Notes: generated from the sequence alone by a model not told the origin. Shown: positions 23,225-34,923, counted from the first letter of the stretch. The stretch: 64,000 nucleotides of DNA from Batkoa obscura (GCA_030770535.1 JASVEC010000040.1:248001-312000); one strand, 5' to 3'. Translations and numbers: made by a program.

Positions 23225-23332
23225 GGATGGGGGTGTTTTTTTGGCTTGATCACTTTTTCCATCATTTGAGCGCTATTTGAGTGGGAAAAACTATCAGCAA
23301 AATTCTTAAACATAAAAATACATCCCTGGATA
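23225..23332 (-). repeat. MITE-like element copy 5
   Basis: Reverse, diverged copy: GGATGGGGGTGTTTTTTTGG at the start, AAAATACATCCCTGGAT at the end. Confidence 0.8.
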
Positions 23333-23805
23333 CTAATAAGAGATAGGCTATAAAGAAATACAAAATGTAAAAATACTGAATTAGTTGGTTTTCCAGTCTT
23401 TACATAGCCTCCCTTCTCCTTTGCCTCTTCCTACGCATACGCACATTCTACTTATCGTTCAGCCTTTTTATATTTTTACTTACCTTCAATAATAAATTAA
23501 ATTACTTGAGAGCTTATCCTTTTCAAGTTTTAAAATAATATAAAAAAGTAGGATATTGGAATATCCAAAAGTTAGCCCTGAATTAAGCAGCCTCAATAGC
23601 AATACCATTACTGATAACAGTCACTTAGATATGAATAAATACAATAATTTAGATCTTGATTATATAGCTGCAAGGGTAAATGGTTATCAAAACATCAGCA
23701 ATGCCTTAAATTTATTGGATAGATTAGTTATTTCTATGTTCATACTTATATTTATTTAAGAGGGAGTTACTAGAGATAATAGAGTGTTTTGATTTGTTAC
23801 AGCTC

Positions 23806-23915
23806 ATATCTGGGAATGTTTTTTTAGGCTTCATTATTTTTTCTATCGTTTAAGTGCCATTTGAGTCGAAAAATTGTCGTAGAATTCTTAAATACAAAAA
23901 TACATTCTCATATAT
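23806..23915 (-). repeat. MITE-like element copy 6
   Basis: Reverse, diverged copy: TGGGAATGTTTTTTTAGGC at the start, AAAATACATTCTCATAT at the end. Confidence 0.75.
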
Positions 23916-23994
23916 CAAATCTCTGAGTCTCCTAAGAAATATATGGCGAGTATTTGTCTTTGGGATAATTGCGTTTGGGTATGAATGAACTAAC

Positions 23995-24090
23995 TCAAGA
24001 CTTCAATAATGGCGACTATAGCTTTTAATAAAGGAGAGCTGATGGGTAGATTTCTCGGAGTTTAAACTGCACTCGAAAGCGAAGTTTCTT
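23995..24090 (+). pseudogene. Thioredoxin relic D (exon 4 fragment)
   Basis: A short stretch reading ATIAFNKGELMGRFLG aligns with the functional TVVAFNKGETVDSFIG of exon 4; the DNA run AGCTTTTAATAAAGGAGAG is almost the functional sequence. No other exon is recognisable. It lies about 170 bp before the 3' end of the oppositely oriented ferredoxin reductase gene. Confidence 0.6.
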
Positions 24091-24259
24091 ATCGAAATAT
24101 TATCAAAAATATTAAAAGGGATAAAGGTTAAAAGTAAAAATATATCTTTACATTTATATGTTATTTTTTTACTACTTTTTAAAGTTACTTTATTTCGTAG
24201 TTCAGTGAATTTTAAATGATACTTATAAATTGAACAATATAAAAGTTTAGTTTTGTAAT

Positions 24260-25901
24260 TTAATTTTTAATAATGTCTAACATCTTCTCTATATTAGTTA
24301 CTTTTTCTCTAGGTTTCCCATCTTTATTTCCTACTTTAACTTCATACTCGTCCAATTTTTTCCAATCTTTATAATTTGTTGGATTAAGCCCCATCTGCTT
24401 CAATTCTTCATATTGAATTCCATCCTTGTATTTATCTATATGTTTATCATCATAATCTTGGTGAATCATTTCTGCTGTTTCAAACGCATTCATCATTGTT
24501 GTTGCTATCACACCTACTGGTCCTGATTTTAACCATCCAGAAACATATATATTATCAATCTAGATAACGTTGTATTAATAAGAAAATATTAGCATACCAT
24601 TATTGTAGTTTACCTCATTATCTTTATCAATAACACAACCCTGTTTGTTAGGAATTATAAACTTATCAAAATCAAAAGGTACATTATTTATTGGATTGGA
24701 TTTGTAACCAATTGAACGGAAAGCCAAGCCAGCATTCTCAACTGTTTCTTCTCCAGTTGGAACTGCCCTTGGTTTTTCACCTTCAAGTTTATTTAAACCA
24801 AATTTAATACCTTGTAACTCAATATTTTCATTATTTGTAATAAATTGTAAAGGGCTACGTAAAAATTGAAATTCACATATCTTGTTTGCTGGGTTAACTG
24901 ATGAATAGTCACTTTTGCTTTGTTGCACTCCTTTTTCTATTAAACTCATCAATCTTTTAGATGCTCTATTTTTACTTAGATATTTAGCATTATTATTAAT
25001 TTCATTTTTTAATAAAGTTTCATCAAGGCGTGTTTCTACTCCTTTTAAAGAAATCATCTCTCTAATTTCTTTTGACGTAAATGAAACCTAACTTATTAGT
25101 ATACTACTAGCTTTCATTTACTAAATACTTACTTGTAAGGGTCCTCTCCTGCCCACGATTTTAACATGTTTAATTTTAGATCTCTGTAACTCTTCAACTG
25201 CATGCTGTGCAATATCTGTTTTTCTCAATTCATCCAAAGGTGCAAGTAATATCCTAGCAATATCCAACGCAACATTACCTTGTCCTAGCACAATGGCCGT
25301 ATCTGTTTTATCCAAGTTTGGCTTTAAACTACTATATTGTGGGTCTCCGTTATACCATCCAACAAAGGAACGAGCAGATAAAACAGAGCTACTTTCTTCT
25401 CCTGGTAATCCAAATGTTTTATCATTGTTGGCTCCTGTGGCCAATACAACTACATTGTAGTTCGATTGTAACTGCTCGATTTTAATATCTTTATCAAGTT
25501 CAATGTTACCGTATAAATTGACATTTTCTTGCTGTAAAACTTGTTCGAATTTGTTTTGACATACCTAATTAATTTCATTAAGTGGAAATAAAATAAAGCT
25601 ACAATAAGTTTACTTTAACTTCTGGATGGTCTGGAGCTACCCCATACCTCACTAATCCATATGGGGTTGGGTATTTATCATATATATGGATTTTTATACG
25701 GGTTGTATCGTTGTTGTATAACTTCAATAATCGATAGGCGGTATAAAAGCCAGCTGGTCCAGCTCCTACTACAGCTACAGATAATGGAGTTTCAGCTGAT
25801 GTGGTTGAATAAAACTTTAATAAGTTGCTATTTAATTTGTTTATTGACTTGGCATTTAGTTTTGAAGCTAAACTTTGGAATTTAATGGCGTTAATAAGCA
25901 T
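24260..25901 (-). CDS. ARH1: Mitochondrial ferredoxin/adrenodoxin-NADP+ reductase
   Basis: Four exons, 25614-25901, 25133-25564, 24614-25087 and 24260-24559, give 497 residues with all phases matching. The N-terminus (MLINAIKFQSLASKLNAKS...LLKFYST) is a mitochondrial presequence. The FAD site is VAVVGAGPAGFYTAYRLLK, followed by YDKYPTPYGLVRYGVAPDHPEVK, the family hallmark. The NADPH site is VLGQGNVALDIARILL, then KIVGRRGPLQ. The C-terminal part has AFRSIGYKS and YVSGWLKSGPVGVIATTMMNAFET. The flavoenzyme passes electrons from NADPH to the matrix ferredoxin (Yah1), serving Fe-S cluster, heme A and ubiquinone synthesis. Length equals the family norm. The donor of exon 3 is best placed at GAG|GTAAAC (24613), because the nearer GT would shift the frame. 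Confidence 0.95.
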
Positions 25902-26064
25902 CGAATAATGAGATCTAAAAATATTGAAATATCTTTTTTAGTTGATTTTATTTTCGAGTTTAGAATTTGAATAAATCATTAGTTGGATTAATAATCAAAA
26001 ACAAACATACTATATAAAGAAAATAAAAACTATTCTTTATCTGTTATTTTTTAAGTTCAAAATC

Positions 26065-26436
26065 ATGATCAAACAAAAATACAGCTGCGAACTTTGCCCT
26101 ACAGTAAAACTCCTAAGTTTAAAGGCATACAACATTCATCTCACATCCAAAAAACATAAACTAAGAAAAAAAAGCAATGAGGTGAACATGAGCTGCACTT
26201 TATGTGATAAAAAAATGGATTATTTTCATGACTGGGTAAACATTTACTTATTTGATCAAAGGTCATACTTTATAATTAACCGATTCTATCCTTAGATGCT
26301 TCACTTCCAAAGCAATCAACATTTAGTGAGACTAAAAAAAGAGAGGGAGAAACAGAGAGAGTTTAGGCCTATCTATGGCGATAGAGAATTAGTATTTTTG
26401 AACAAATTTAAAGATTTTTCATTTCGGGGGATTTAA
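26065..26436 (+). CDS. Small protein with two U1/matrin-type zinc fingers
   Basis: Two exons, 26065-26235 and 26296-26436, give 103 residues. Finger 1 has Cys8, Cys11, His25, His31 (C-x2-C-x13-H-x5-H). Finger 2 spans the intron with Cys44, Cys47, His60, His66 (C-x2-C-x12-H-x5-H). The long H-x5-H spacing is that of the U1/matrin class, which often binds double-stranded RNA or snRNA. The basic linker KKHKLRKKSN separates the fingers. The end (LKKEREKQREFRPIYGDREL) is charged. The intron's removal restores finger 2, which supports the splice call. No specific orthologue is recognised. Confidence 0.75.
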
Positions 26437-28112
26437 TAAATCCCGAAGGAAAAATTAAATCTTTGCTGTAGTTTTTAAAACTTAAAAGCGTTAATAATGT
26501 CCACTTTGTAGTTATATATGGATACTTTATAAGTGGTTGTTTAAATAGAATCTATCAATAGTAAATAGCATCCACATATCAATAACTCCGCAAATAGTTT
26601 ATTGCTCAAAATCCCATAATATGAAAAAATCCAATATTAAAGTTCAACGTTTTGTAACTCCTATATTAATTATCACTATTATTTATTATAATGCCTTACT
26701 AGCCGACTATAAAAATTTAAACATCGAGGTATTATTTTTTCTTATAACTATAGATTCAATCTCTATGATGCTTTCAAAAATAAATGTTAGACTACAGAAT
26801 GAGCCTCAAGAACTCGTATATGTTGTTAAATTTTCACTGAGATTTTAACTATTGATATTTATTATCACAGTATTTTATTATTTTATTAACATATTTTAGT
26901 TTAGAGTGGTTTCCAATATAACAGTCTCTAATTCTAAAACTTAAATTGGAATTTCAAGATTTAGACTCAAGAGCTGCTTCTCTTCTCAGAAATTGATCTT
27001 ATAAACGTAAGCCTTTTAAAAATAAAAGGTGAGAGACAGAAAATTAATGAAATAAATTTTGCGTCTGCGATCACGTTTAAATAAGACATCTCTAAATTTG
27101 TGCATTTTTGCATGTCATTTGATTTAGCCTGATTTGTCGTTGTGGGAATTTGCTTAGCAGTTTCCATAAATGGATTTCACTATTAGCAACTTTTTTAAGA
27201 AAGTGTTTATTTTTATTTGTAAATAAATTTTATTATTTGTAATAATCTTTTTATGTATTTGAATTTAAATGTATTTATAATAGCCTAACTTTTTTTTGTT
27301 AAAGTAAGCTTGTTAGTTATGTTACTTTTAGCAGCAAAAGATTTTAAATGTAATTATTGTTTAGTACTATTAAAATTAAGTGACTGATAAACATCTAAAA
27401 TAATAGCAAAAAGTACTCAAATGGTATTATGGCTAGCTTCATGGCCTTCTTTTTAAAATACACTTTACAGAAGTGTAGTTTAGTTTTAAAACTAGATCAA
27501 GGTTTCAATAAATTAATGATTCAATAAAATAATTGTACCACTTGTTGGTAATAGAAACAAGAACTTTTGTAACGCCAAAGAACAGCTTAGGTTACTTTGA
27601 AACGGTAAAACAACTAGTACTATTCTATCTAATGTAATGGGATTTCAAGTATTCTACCTAAATCAATTACCCGATATAATTTATTTCTAGAAAGCATTGG
27701 CTATTATTAAGTGGCGAAATGATATAGTAACCCTTCTGTGTATTTAATATTATAAAAACATACATCTGGATTCACTATTTGGGGGTGTTTCTTTTGTTTC
27801 CCCACTTTTTAAGCGCTATTTGAGCGGAAAATTTGTTAGTAAAACTCTTAAACACAAAAATACATCCCCATTTAATGTATTTTATTCTAGAGAAGTATGA
27901 CCTTCTCCCGCAGTTTTGGTAGCTTAATGTAGTTTTATGTCAATTTTGCTTTTAGCTTGATCCTAATAAAATTTATTGGTTCTTTTATATTGCAGCAAAC
28001 TAATTGCATTTATTTACCTAACAGCATATTTGGATTGTAGCTACAAAAATACAACCATAAATATGTAGGAAAAAGAATTAACTCTTTACTCTTTTTTATT
28101 GAACTTCTTTAA
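26437..28112. other. Intergenic with weak open frames
   Basis: About 1.7 kb. A 75-codon ATG frame at 26621-26848 (hydrophobic start, no family) and a minus-strand 66-codon ATG frame at 26967-27167 have no supporting evidence. MITE copy 7 lies near the right end. Confidence 0.4.
27777..27873 (-). repeat. MITE-like element copy 7
   Basis: Reverse copy: TTGGGGGTGTTTCTTTTG at the start, AAAATACATCCCCATTT at the end. Slightly shortened inside. It lies 240 bp upstream of the F-box pseudogene. Confidence 0.85.
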
Positions 28113-29388
28113 ATGCCATTGAAATTCGATCAGTTACCAGATGTCGTATTGATTGAAATATTCAAGTCAGTAAACCCAGCTGAGCTATTTAATTTTCGTT
28201 TACTAGATAAATATTTGTCTGAAATAGCCAACCATGTTATTAAATTCAATTTAGTACATTCAGTTTATAACCAATATGAATTTTCAGAATACTTTTATTA
28301 TCAAGAAGAGTACATTAAAAGAAATGGACCATTTATGAAGTATGTAAGTGTGACAGATCTTACTATTGGAAATTTAAGTTATTGCCCAAACTTGGTATCT
28401 ATAGAGTATGCCAATTTGCTTAGTAATAGGAGTAATAATACCAATAGTATTAATATTAGTAATAATAATAATAAGCCAAATATCGAATTACTAAAATTAA
28501 AGAAAATAAGCACACAATCTCCTAACTGCATAGAGTCACTAAATATATTCAGCAAGTATTTAAACCAAATCGAAGTAGTTCATATAGTCACTAGTAGGAT
28601 GGTTATAAAGATGTAATTAAGTGTTTTGACCCAGCTAAACTAAGATCTTGTACTTTATTCTCTAATGAATTTTTAAACATTGACGGGCTAAACTTAATTA
28701 AGACAAACCTCACTAACTTAAGAAAATTATATTTAAGAGCTGGAGAAATTGTTACTGCTCCAACTAGATTTGATTGTAATCTAAATTTCAATCCTAGTTT
28801 AAACTTTAAAATTGTAGGGGATTTAAGCCTTTTTAATATTAGTTATCTTGGAGATTTAAAAAGATTGAAAAGTATTATAGTAATTGATTATACCGGAAGC
28901 ATTTACATTATGGATAACGATAATCTCAGACTGTTTGAAGGCTCTAATATTATCGCTTTAGGCCATTTTAATTTAGGTTACCCAATTGATAATGACTTTA
29001 TGAAGCTAGCAGCTTTGAAGGAAATATATATTAAATTAGTATCAGTACGATTATTAAGAATGATCTTGTTAAAAGATATTTACGAAATCGAGTTCGATGT
29101 ACCATACGAATCTATCGAAACATATAGCTCATACATTAGTAGTTATTCAATTAATGTAAACATATAAGACAAATTAAGATGAAAGAATTCAATGGTTCTT
29201 TTGAGGCATTTATTTACTTTCTGTCTCTTTTCCCAAACCTTGAGGTAGTTAAACTTACTTCTTGTTTGTTTACAAGCATGAATAATCAATTTGATTACGA
29301 GCTTACTACTTTATTACTTATTATTGCTCCCATTGATCCTAATGAATTGAGTGATAACCCAATGATAGATTGGTTTTTCTCAAAGTAG
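28113..29388 (+). pseudogene. F-box/leucine-rich-repeat gene, broken
   Basis: The N-terminus MPLKFDQLPDVVLIEIFKSV, then FRLLDKYLSEIA, is a clear F-box. The following ~350 residues have irregular leucine-rich segments (LKRLKSIIVIDYT, FPNLEVVKLTSC), as in RNI-like F-box proteins. The reading frame is open from 28113 to 28616 but continues in a second frame from about 28595 (YKDVIKCFDPAKLRSC) to 29167 and in a third from about 29179 to 29388. Two single shifts therefore break it; the gaps between frames are too short to be introns. It could also be an assembly error in long poly-A/T sequence. If functional it would be an SCF substrate adaptor. Confidence 0.7.
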
Positions 29389-31003
29389 ATTAACAGCTCC
29401 TTTGCCATTTTGTGATTTTTATTACGAATAAAATTTATTATCATTACTATTTGATTTATTAAATCCTAAATACCAAAATAAAGATCAAATAAAATTACTA
29501 AATCAAAAATACAACTCCAAATGTTAAAAAAGATAGTTTATAAAAGTAAATGTCCTTTATTAAATTTAGCCTTACCAAAGGTGAGATATATATGCACAGT
29601 TTCAAGAGGGAAATTTTTACTTTGTTGAAATACGACCTTAATTGATGAAGAATGCTAAACATTATAAATAAAGATTTAAACTCGAAAGAGATTGGCCAAA
29701 CTATTTAACAAGTATCACCATAAAGGGTCCCAGGAATAACTTTTCTATGTTTTAGGCCACTAAATACATAACTTTTTATATATTAAAACTCATGAGGATA
29801 ATTACTTAAAAACACACATATAAAATAGTACATATAATTAGAAATTAGAACAATGTTTCTGATTTTAGGTACTTGCCTTACGTTACCTAGTAAAGATCTT
29901 AAATCATTTTCATCGCATTTATCTTGGGGCTTTAAGGTTTATTTACTATTTCTGTCAAGAATATAGTAAAAAGCCTTAGATTCAGTAAAAGTTTGTCATT
30001 GGATTGACTAGAACCTCTTGAATTGTACAAAATGTAATAATATCCTCCTTTAATTTCAATAGGTGATAGATAATATTCCATGAAACATTAGCCCATCTTA
30101 TTAGATCTATGAATTGGACCCTTAAACTTATGATGATTGAATACCCCTATGATATTTATTTATATGATTATGTCTTAAGTTTAAATCTAGTTTTTATCAT
30201 GACATCTGATATACCCTTAATTCAAAAGTTGCTTGTTAATTTACATCTTTACCTTAAGCTGTGTTCACTGATAATTACATATTAGTTACAATTATAAAGC
30301 GGCTATTAAATACTTGTTCTATAGTTTTGTCTAGTGCCAGCTCAATCATGTTAACAACAGCCAATAACCAATTTATAAGCAACCGTATTAGCTCTATAAA
30401 AGTAGCTGGACAGCTATGATTTGAAAGACAAGACAATAAATGAAACAGTTCCACATATAATAAACAAGTGTACCAACAATCTATCTTTATATGTAGGTAC
30501 ATTAATATTTATATTGTTTTGACTAAAAGCTTTGAGCTTTTGAAAATTATTTTTAATATTTAAGATAGATACATTACAAGGTAAAACAAGACTTGAATAA
30601 TGAAACTATTTGCTAATACACTTTTTTCATACAACAAAGTACTATAACGGCCAAAATGTAAATAGTTGAACAAAAACATAAAAGGTTGAAAATTTCACAA
30701 AATCCATAAACTTCAATTACCCTCAATTTGATTTAAACAGGTACTGAAAAGATCAAATACCTAAGTTGAATTATTGTTTGTTAAGTTTATTATCAATTTA
30801 TTTAACTTTGGCAGTTAAATCCCAAACTATACTACGTGAGGATTTTTTTGATTTCATCACTTTTTCCATTTTTCAAGCAGTTTGAGTAGAACGATTGTTA
30901 GTAAAATTCTTAAACAAAAAAATACATCTCCATATTGACTATAATCACTACCATAATATAGCTTAATGACGTGATACTTAGGCAGCAAGTCAAATAGTTC
31001 AAA
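29389..31003. other. Gene-poor spacer between F-box relics
   Basis: About 1.6 kb of AT-rich DNA. Short open frames, such as one at about 30110-30285, have no recognisable family. MITE copy 8 lies at 30835-30935. Confidence 0.45.
30835..30935 (-). repeat. MITE-like element copy 8
   Basis: Reverse copy with a weak start (GTGAGGATTTTTTTGATTTC) and an intact end (AAAATACATCTCCATAT). Confidence 0.75.
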
Positions 31004-31281
31004 TTATCTTTGTTCATTTAAATGCTTGATTAACAATCCATTTTCTTTAATAAATATTTGCTGATAATTTTGATATTTGTTAGATCGATCGATGTATTTG
31101 CCAAACATACTAAAGTCAATCTGATGATAAATTGAAAACGTTAGATTGTACTTAATACATTATCTACAATCTTGAATAAGTACTTATTTATAAAACGAAA
31201 TCCAAACAGTTCTTTTGGATCTACAAACTTAAATATTTCCTCTAGTAAAATCTCCTGTAAGTAATCAAATTTTAATTTCAT
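31004..31281 (-). pseudogene. F-box gene relic
   Basis: Reading from the ATG at 31281, MKLKFDYLQEILLEEIFKFV, then DPKELFGFRFINKYLFKIVD, aligns with the N-terminus of the F-box pseudogene at 28113. After one shift, the second frame gives YHQIDFSMFGKYID...YQQIFIKENGLLIKHLN, which aligns with the region (…YQEEYIKRNGPFMK…) of that protein. Beyond this no LRR part is recognisable; MITE copy 8 lies just past its broken end. It shows that this F-box family was expanded locally. Confidence 0.7.
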
Positions 31282-31799
31282 CTTTATAAAAGGTATCAAG
31301 AAGCGAATATTCTACTAAATTCAAAATTTAAAATTGATTGTTATAAATTGCATTCTATCCAGTTTATCCAGTTTATCCTTAGAACAGCAAGGATTTTAAA
31401 ACAACCAATGAAACATAAGATTATTAAGGTTGTAAAAAAATCAAAAATCAAAATTTTACTTTTAAATCCTTCTGATAAGCATCTTTATTTTTATTTTTAC
31501 TAAAATAAAACATTTGATGTTGTAAGCTTTTCAAGACATTAAAAGGATATAACGTTTAATTTAATACAAAATTAACAGTCAGTCAAAAGAAAAAGCGATA
31601 AAATGTTAACAAAATCTAAAACAAATTTTTACTAGTGTTAAAAAAGCAAATTGAATCAAAAACCAATCTAAATTATTTTCAGTCTACCCTATCATGCTTA
31701 TTACATAGTTTTTCTTTTGAATCATAGTTAAGATTTGATGAGTAACTTATTCGGGTATAAAGTTCAAATTTAATAATTTTCACATAGTATCCAAATTCG
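31282..31799. other. Spacer between F-box relic and MITE copy 9
   Basis: About 500 bp. A short direct duplication (TCCAGTTTATCCAGTTTATC near 31357) is the only structure seen. Confidence 0.4.
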
Positions 31800-31906
31800 A
31801 TATGGGGATGTATTTTTTTGTTTAATAATTCTACTAACAATTTTCCCGCCCAAATAGTGCTTAAAAAATGGAAAGAGTGATGAAAACAAAAAAACATCCC
31901 TCATAT
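31800..31906 (+). repeat. MITE-like element copy 9
   Basis: Forward copy: ATATGGGGATGTATTTTTTT to AAAAACATCCCTCATAT. It stands directly in front of the S41 pseudogene, where its signal peptide and promoter should be. Confidence 0.88.
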
Positions 31907-31935
31907 TTTTTGGTCAACTTAATATCAAAAATATA

Positions 31936-33725
31936 GATTCATTTACCAAAGTAGTAAATAAACCAGTGGTTGGCTATAAACATGTGCTTGCCTGTTTTAT
32001 TAACTTTAAGTTAGATGACAATGTATACAATGGCACTTCAGATACTTTAAGAAAGATCCTTCCCTTTCACGTCTTTATTAATATTGCCAAAAAATCTCCA
32101 AATCCAAAAGTATCCAGCTATGTTAACACCAAAGTTGAATTGAACAAAGTATTAGCTAGAAAAAGTAGCTCTGAATATGAGTTTTATGCTTCTATAGCTA
32201 AAAATTTTAACATCTTAGCAGATGGCTATACTAGACACGAAGTATGTTGTTTTTATATTCATACCTTTAGACAGCCATTTCCTTTATATTCTAAAGAAGC
32301 CAAATGGAACATATTAAAGCCAAAATACTTGAAAATCTAAAACGCTCCTAAATTCTTATTAATGCTCGGAAAATTTTTGGGATTAATATGTTAAGCTATA
32401 TTGATGCTGAATCCTTAGCTATTAATGATAAACAACCTTTAGAGTATGTTTGTATGCTAAGAGATATTAGCTCTCAAGTAAATTATGCCTTAACATGTCT
32501 TATTTAAAGTAATAATAAGCAGAGCATCATATACGGTCCTTTTGCACCTATCATAATTCCTCTAATAAGGGAAATATTGACTTTTATAATTCGACCCAAT
32601 GATGAGGAAAAGTGGATTATTGTGTTTTATATTGCTACCTTAGATGTACCTCTCCCATTTAATAGTTCTGAGTCTTTTTGTAGAAACGACTATGTTGTAC
32701 CTGTACCTATTTATAAACAAAGTAAAAATGATAATCAACCTCAGTTATTGGAAGTATCAGAAGTTAGAAAAGTTACAATTGATATCCGAACTAAAACACC
32801 TAGTTCAAGATCAAATGATCCACTTTTAACCTTAGCGGTTAATGGCACTTATATTGAAAATTTTATTCTACCATATAACATAAGTGCTCTACATATTTTT
32901 GTCTTTTAAACTTCAGAAAAACCTAAATAGCTTGATGAAATTTATAAAGGATTTGGAATCTTGAGAAATCAAAAAGTAAAAAGATAAATCTTAGATTTAA
33001 ACAGTAATTGTGGTGGCGTCATTTTCTGAGGATGTAATGTGTTAACTACCTTTTTACAAGTCTCACCATTAAATCCTTTAATACTGATATGCACCATTCT
33101 CTATTACTTACGAAACTTACTAGATACAAAGACTCCAATTTTTTCCCAAGACACTACAAGCAGCTTGGCGGCAAATCGTTCTTATCAGAAGATGTCTTTA
33201 CTAAAACTAAGATTTACTACTATACCCTTAATAGAAATAGCCGACATGACCCTTAATTACAAGGCAAATAGGACGAAGATATCTTAGAATATTTGTTAGT
33301 TGACGAAAAACAGTCATTCAGAACTGAAAAATTGCTCTGGTTTCCAATTATATTCATCACTTAACTCGTGATTTATTAAGTAATGGCTTTCAAGGATTTC
33401 ATAATATAAGATTTATATATTCGATGGTCTTAAACACAAACAAGTTACTGTTACATCCACTACTAGTAGGGCTCTAAGCTCTCTTATCGATTTCCTTGTA
33501 AATTTAAAGCTTTTTGGATTAGATAAAGACCCAGCTCCTCCACAGCCACTCCTAGTTAAAGATGATGTTTATTTCACCATCAGGAAACCTTACTCAAGTA
33601 AATTCAAGGAATTTCGCCCCTTAGAGTTCACTTGGAACCTAGCTAAGTATCATAAATAGTATGCTTCTAGAACCGCTTTTAATCCTTATGAGATTTGAAA
33701 ACAAGTTGCTGAAGATTTTCATTAG
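31936..33725 (+). pseudogene. Broken paralogue of the S41-like secreted peptidase
   Basis: The translation in successive frames parallels the intact peptidase at 3075-4961 over almost its whole length. Near the start it has NKPVVGYKHVLACF; then DTLRKILPFHVFI, FRQPFPLYSKEAKW, the DNSNNGGG region as LDLNSNCGGV, and the C-terminal PLRPLEFTWN-like FRPLEFTWNLAKYHK. At least four stops or shifts separate open stretches (31966-32340, 32577-32909, 33039-33287). The signal peptide is missing, and MITE copy 9 lies within 30 bp of the 5' edge. In the nucleophile region the intact NSICYSTC motif is not preserved. It is an ordinary host-gene pseudogene from a duplication about 27 kb away. Confidence 0.88.
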
Positions 33726-34923
33726 TAACACATTTACGTCATTAATAAAAATTATAATATATTTAATCTTATTACTAGTTTTACATAATTTTGATATCTT
33801 AGGTATTACAATTGATTTCATTTGAAGCAACTATTACTTTAATTGTCTGATATTTCTATTTTTATATCGTAAAAAAAGTTAACCAGTATTGTAAAATATT
33901 TAATAAAGATTAATTATAAATTTAATTTAACGTAAAAATTAATATGGGTGGTTGTATTTGATACTATATTCATAAACTAACATGTTTATTTTATGCTTTT
34001 ATGCTTTAATGCTAATATTATTTACTAAATGATGCTTTTGTCTGCTTAATTAGCAATACTTTTAGAAAAGTATTTTGGCACAAGGTTATCACTTTCCATA
34101 ATACTAACTTAAATGTTTAATATGTTAACACTTAATACATTAACACTTAATATATATCCTTTAGTGTATTATCGCTTAATAGCTTGTTGTTTTATATCAG
34201 CCTTAAATAGTAATAAAAAATAAGGATATTTAAGAAGTTAAGGTTTAATAAAAAAGTAAATATAATAAGGATGGGTACTAATAATAGGGATATAGGAGGG
34301 TAGAAATTATTTCGAGACGTAGATTTGACAAAAATTAAACAAGCTTAATACTTGTTTGCCTACTATTTAATAATTTTTATTTATTTTTGCCCACCAGTTT
34401 TAACTTGATCAGATTTTTCACTGCTCTTTTTTTTATACACCCTCAGCCATTATCTACTATTATATTAATTTATAATTATAAATTTAAGGATATGACACGT
34501 AAGGGGCGCTGAAATAAAAATACAATAAAAGGGGTAAAAATAAGTCAAGATAATATTAAAAGCAATAAATAATTGATATTAAAATTTCGATTGTATGAAA
34601 TGAAAGTTTCAAAGAAAAATATAATATACGGATTTTATCGTATATAGTTCATTTTAATATCAGCTTATTATCAATATTTTCGTATATCGAGACTTTAATA
34701 GCATCTTTTAAGATTAAATTAAAAAATGTAAATCAAAATTTTAATTAAAATGGAGAAAAGTGTATGATACAGAAAAGCTAAAACAAAATAAAAAGATTAA
34801 GGGGTAAACGTTAAAAAATGTGCAAACAACAAAAGCTATATTAAGCACTATATCAAACAGGGTTAAATAAGAGGATATAAAAAGCCAAACTTTCCCTCAA
34901 ATTCTCTTTCAAATTAAATTAAA
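33726..34923. other. Intergenic, upstream of the paraoxonase-like gene
   Basis: About 1.2 kb of AT-rich DNA. Near 34119-34190 the word ACACTTAATA recurs (TTAACACTTAATACATTAAC…), a small imperfect direct repeat. No gene seen. Confidence 0.5.
34875..34883 (+). promoter_or_regulatory. TATA box of the paraoxonase-like gene
   Basis: ATATAAAAA lies about 40-49 bp upstream of the ATG at 34924, matching the spacing seen for the transporter and the S41 peptidase. Confidence 0.5.

Larger units (their letters stand above)
18466..24259. other. Thioredoxin decay region
   Basis: A gene-poor 5.8 kb tract holding at least four same-strand thioredoxin relics and MITE copies 2-6. Between them no intact gene was recognised. 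A 67-codon open frame at 23556-23759 starts without ATG and is not assigned. Confidence 0.6.

Noticed and set aside
23556-23759. 67-codon frame between MITE copies 5 and 6
   Set aside because: It begins with TTG, ends in a hydrophobic run and matches nothing; a relic exon remains possible, but no second piece was found.
26621-27167. Two short ATG frames (26621-26848 plus, 26967-27167 minus)
   Set aside because: No family resemblance, no splice partners and composition like the surrounding AT-rich DNA.
29179-29388. Independent 69-residue protein after the F-box gene
   Set aside because: Its leucine-rich sequence continues the F-box/LRR protein after a shift; it is part of the broken gene.
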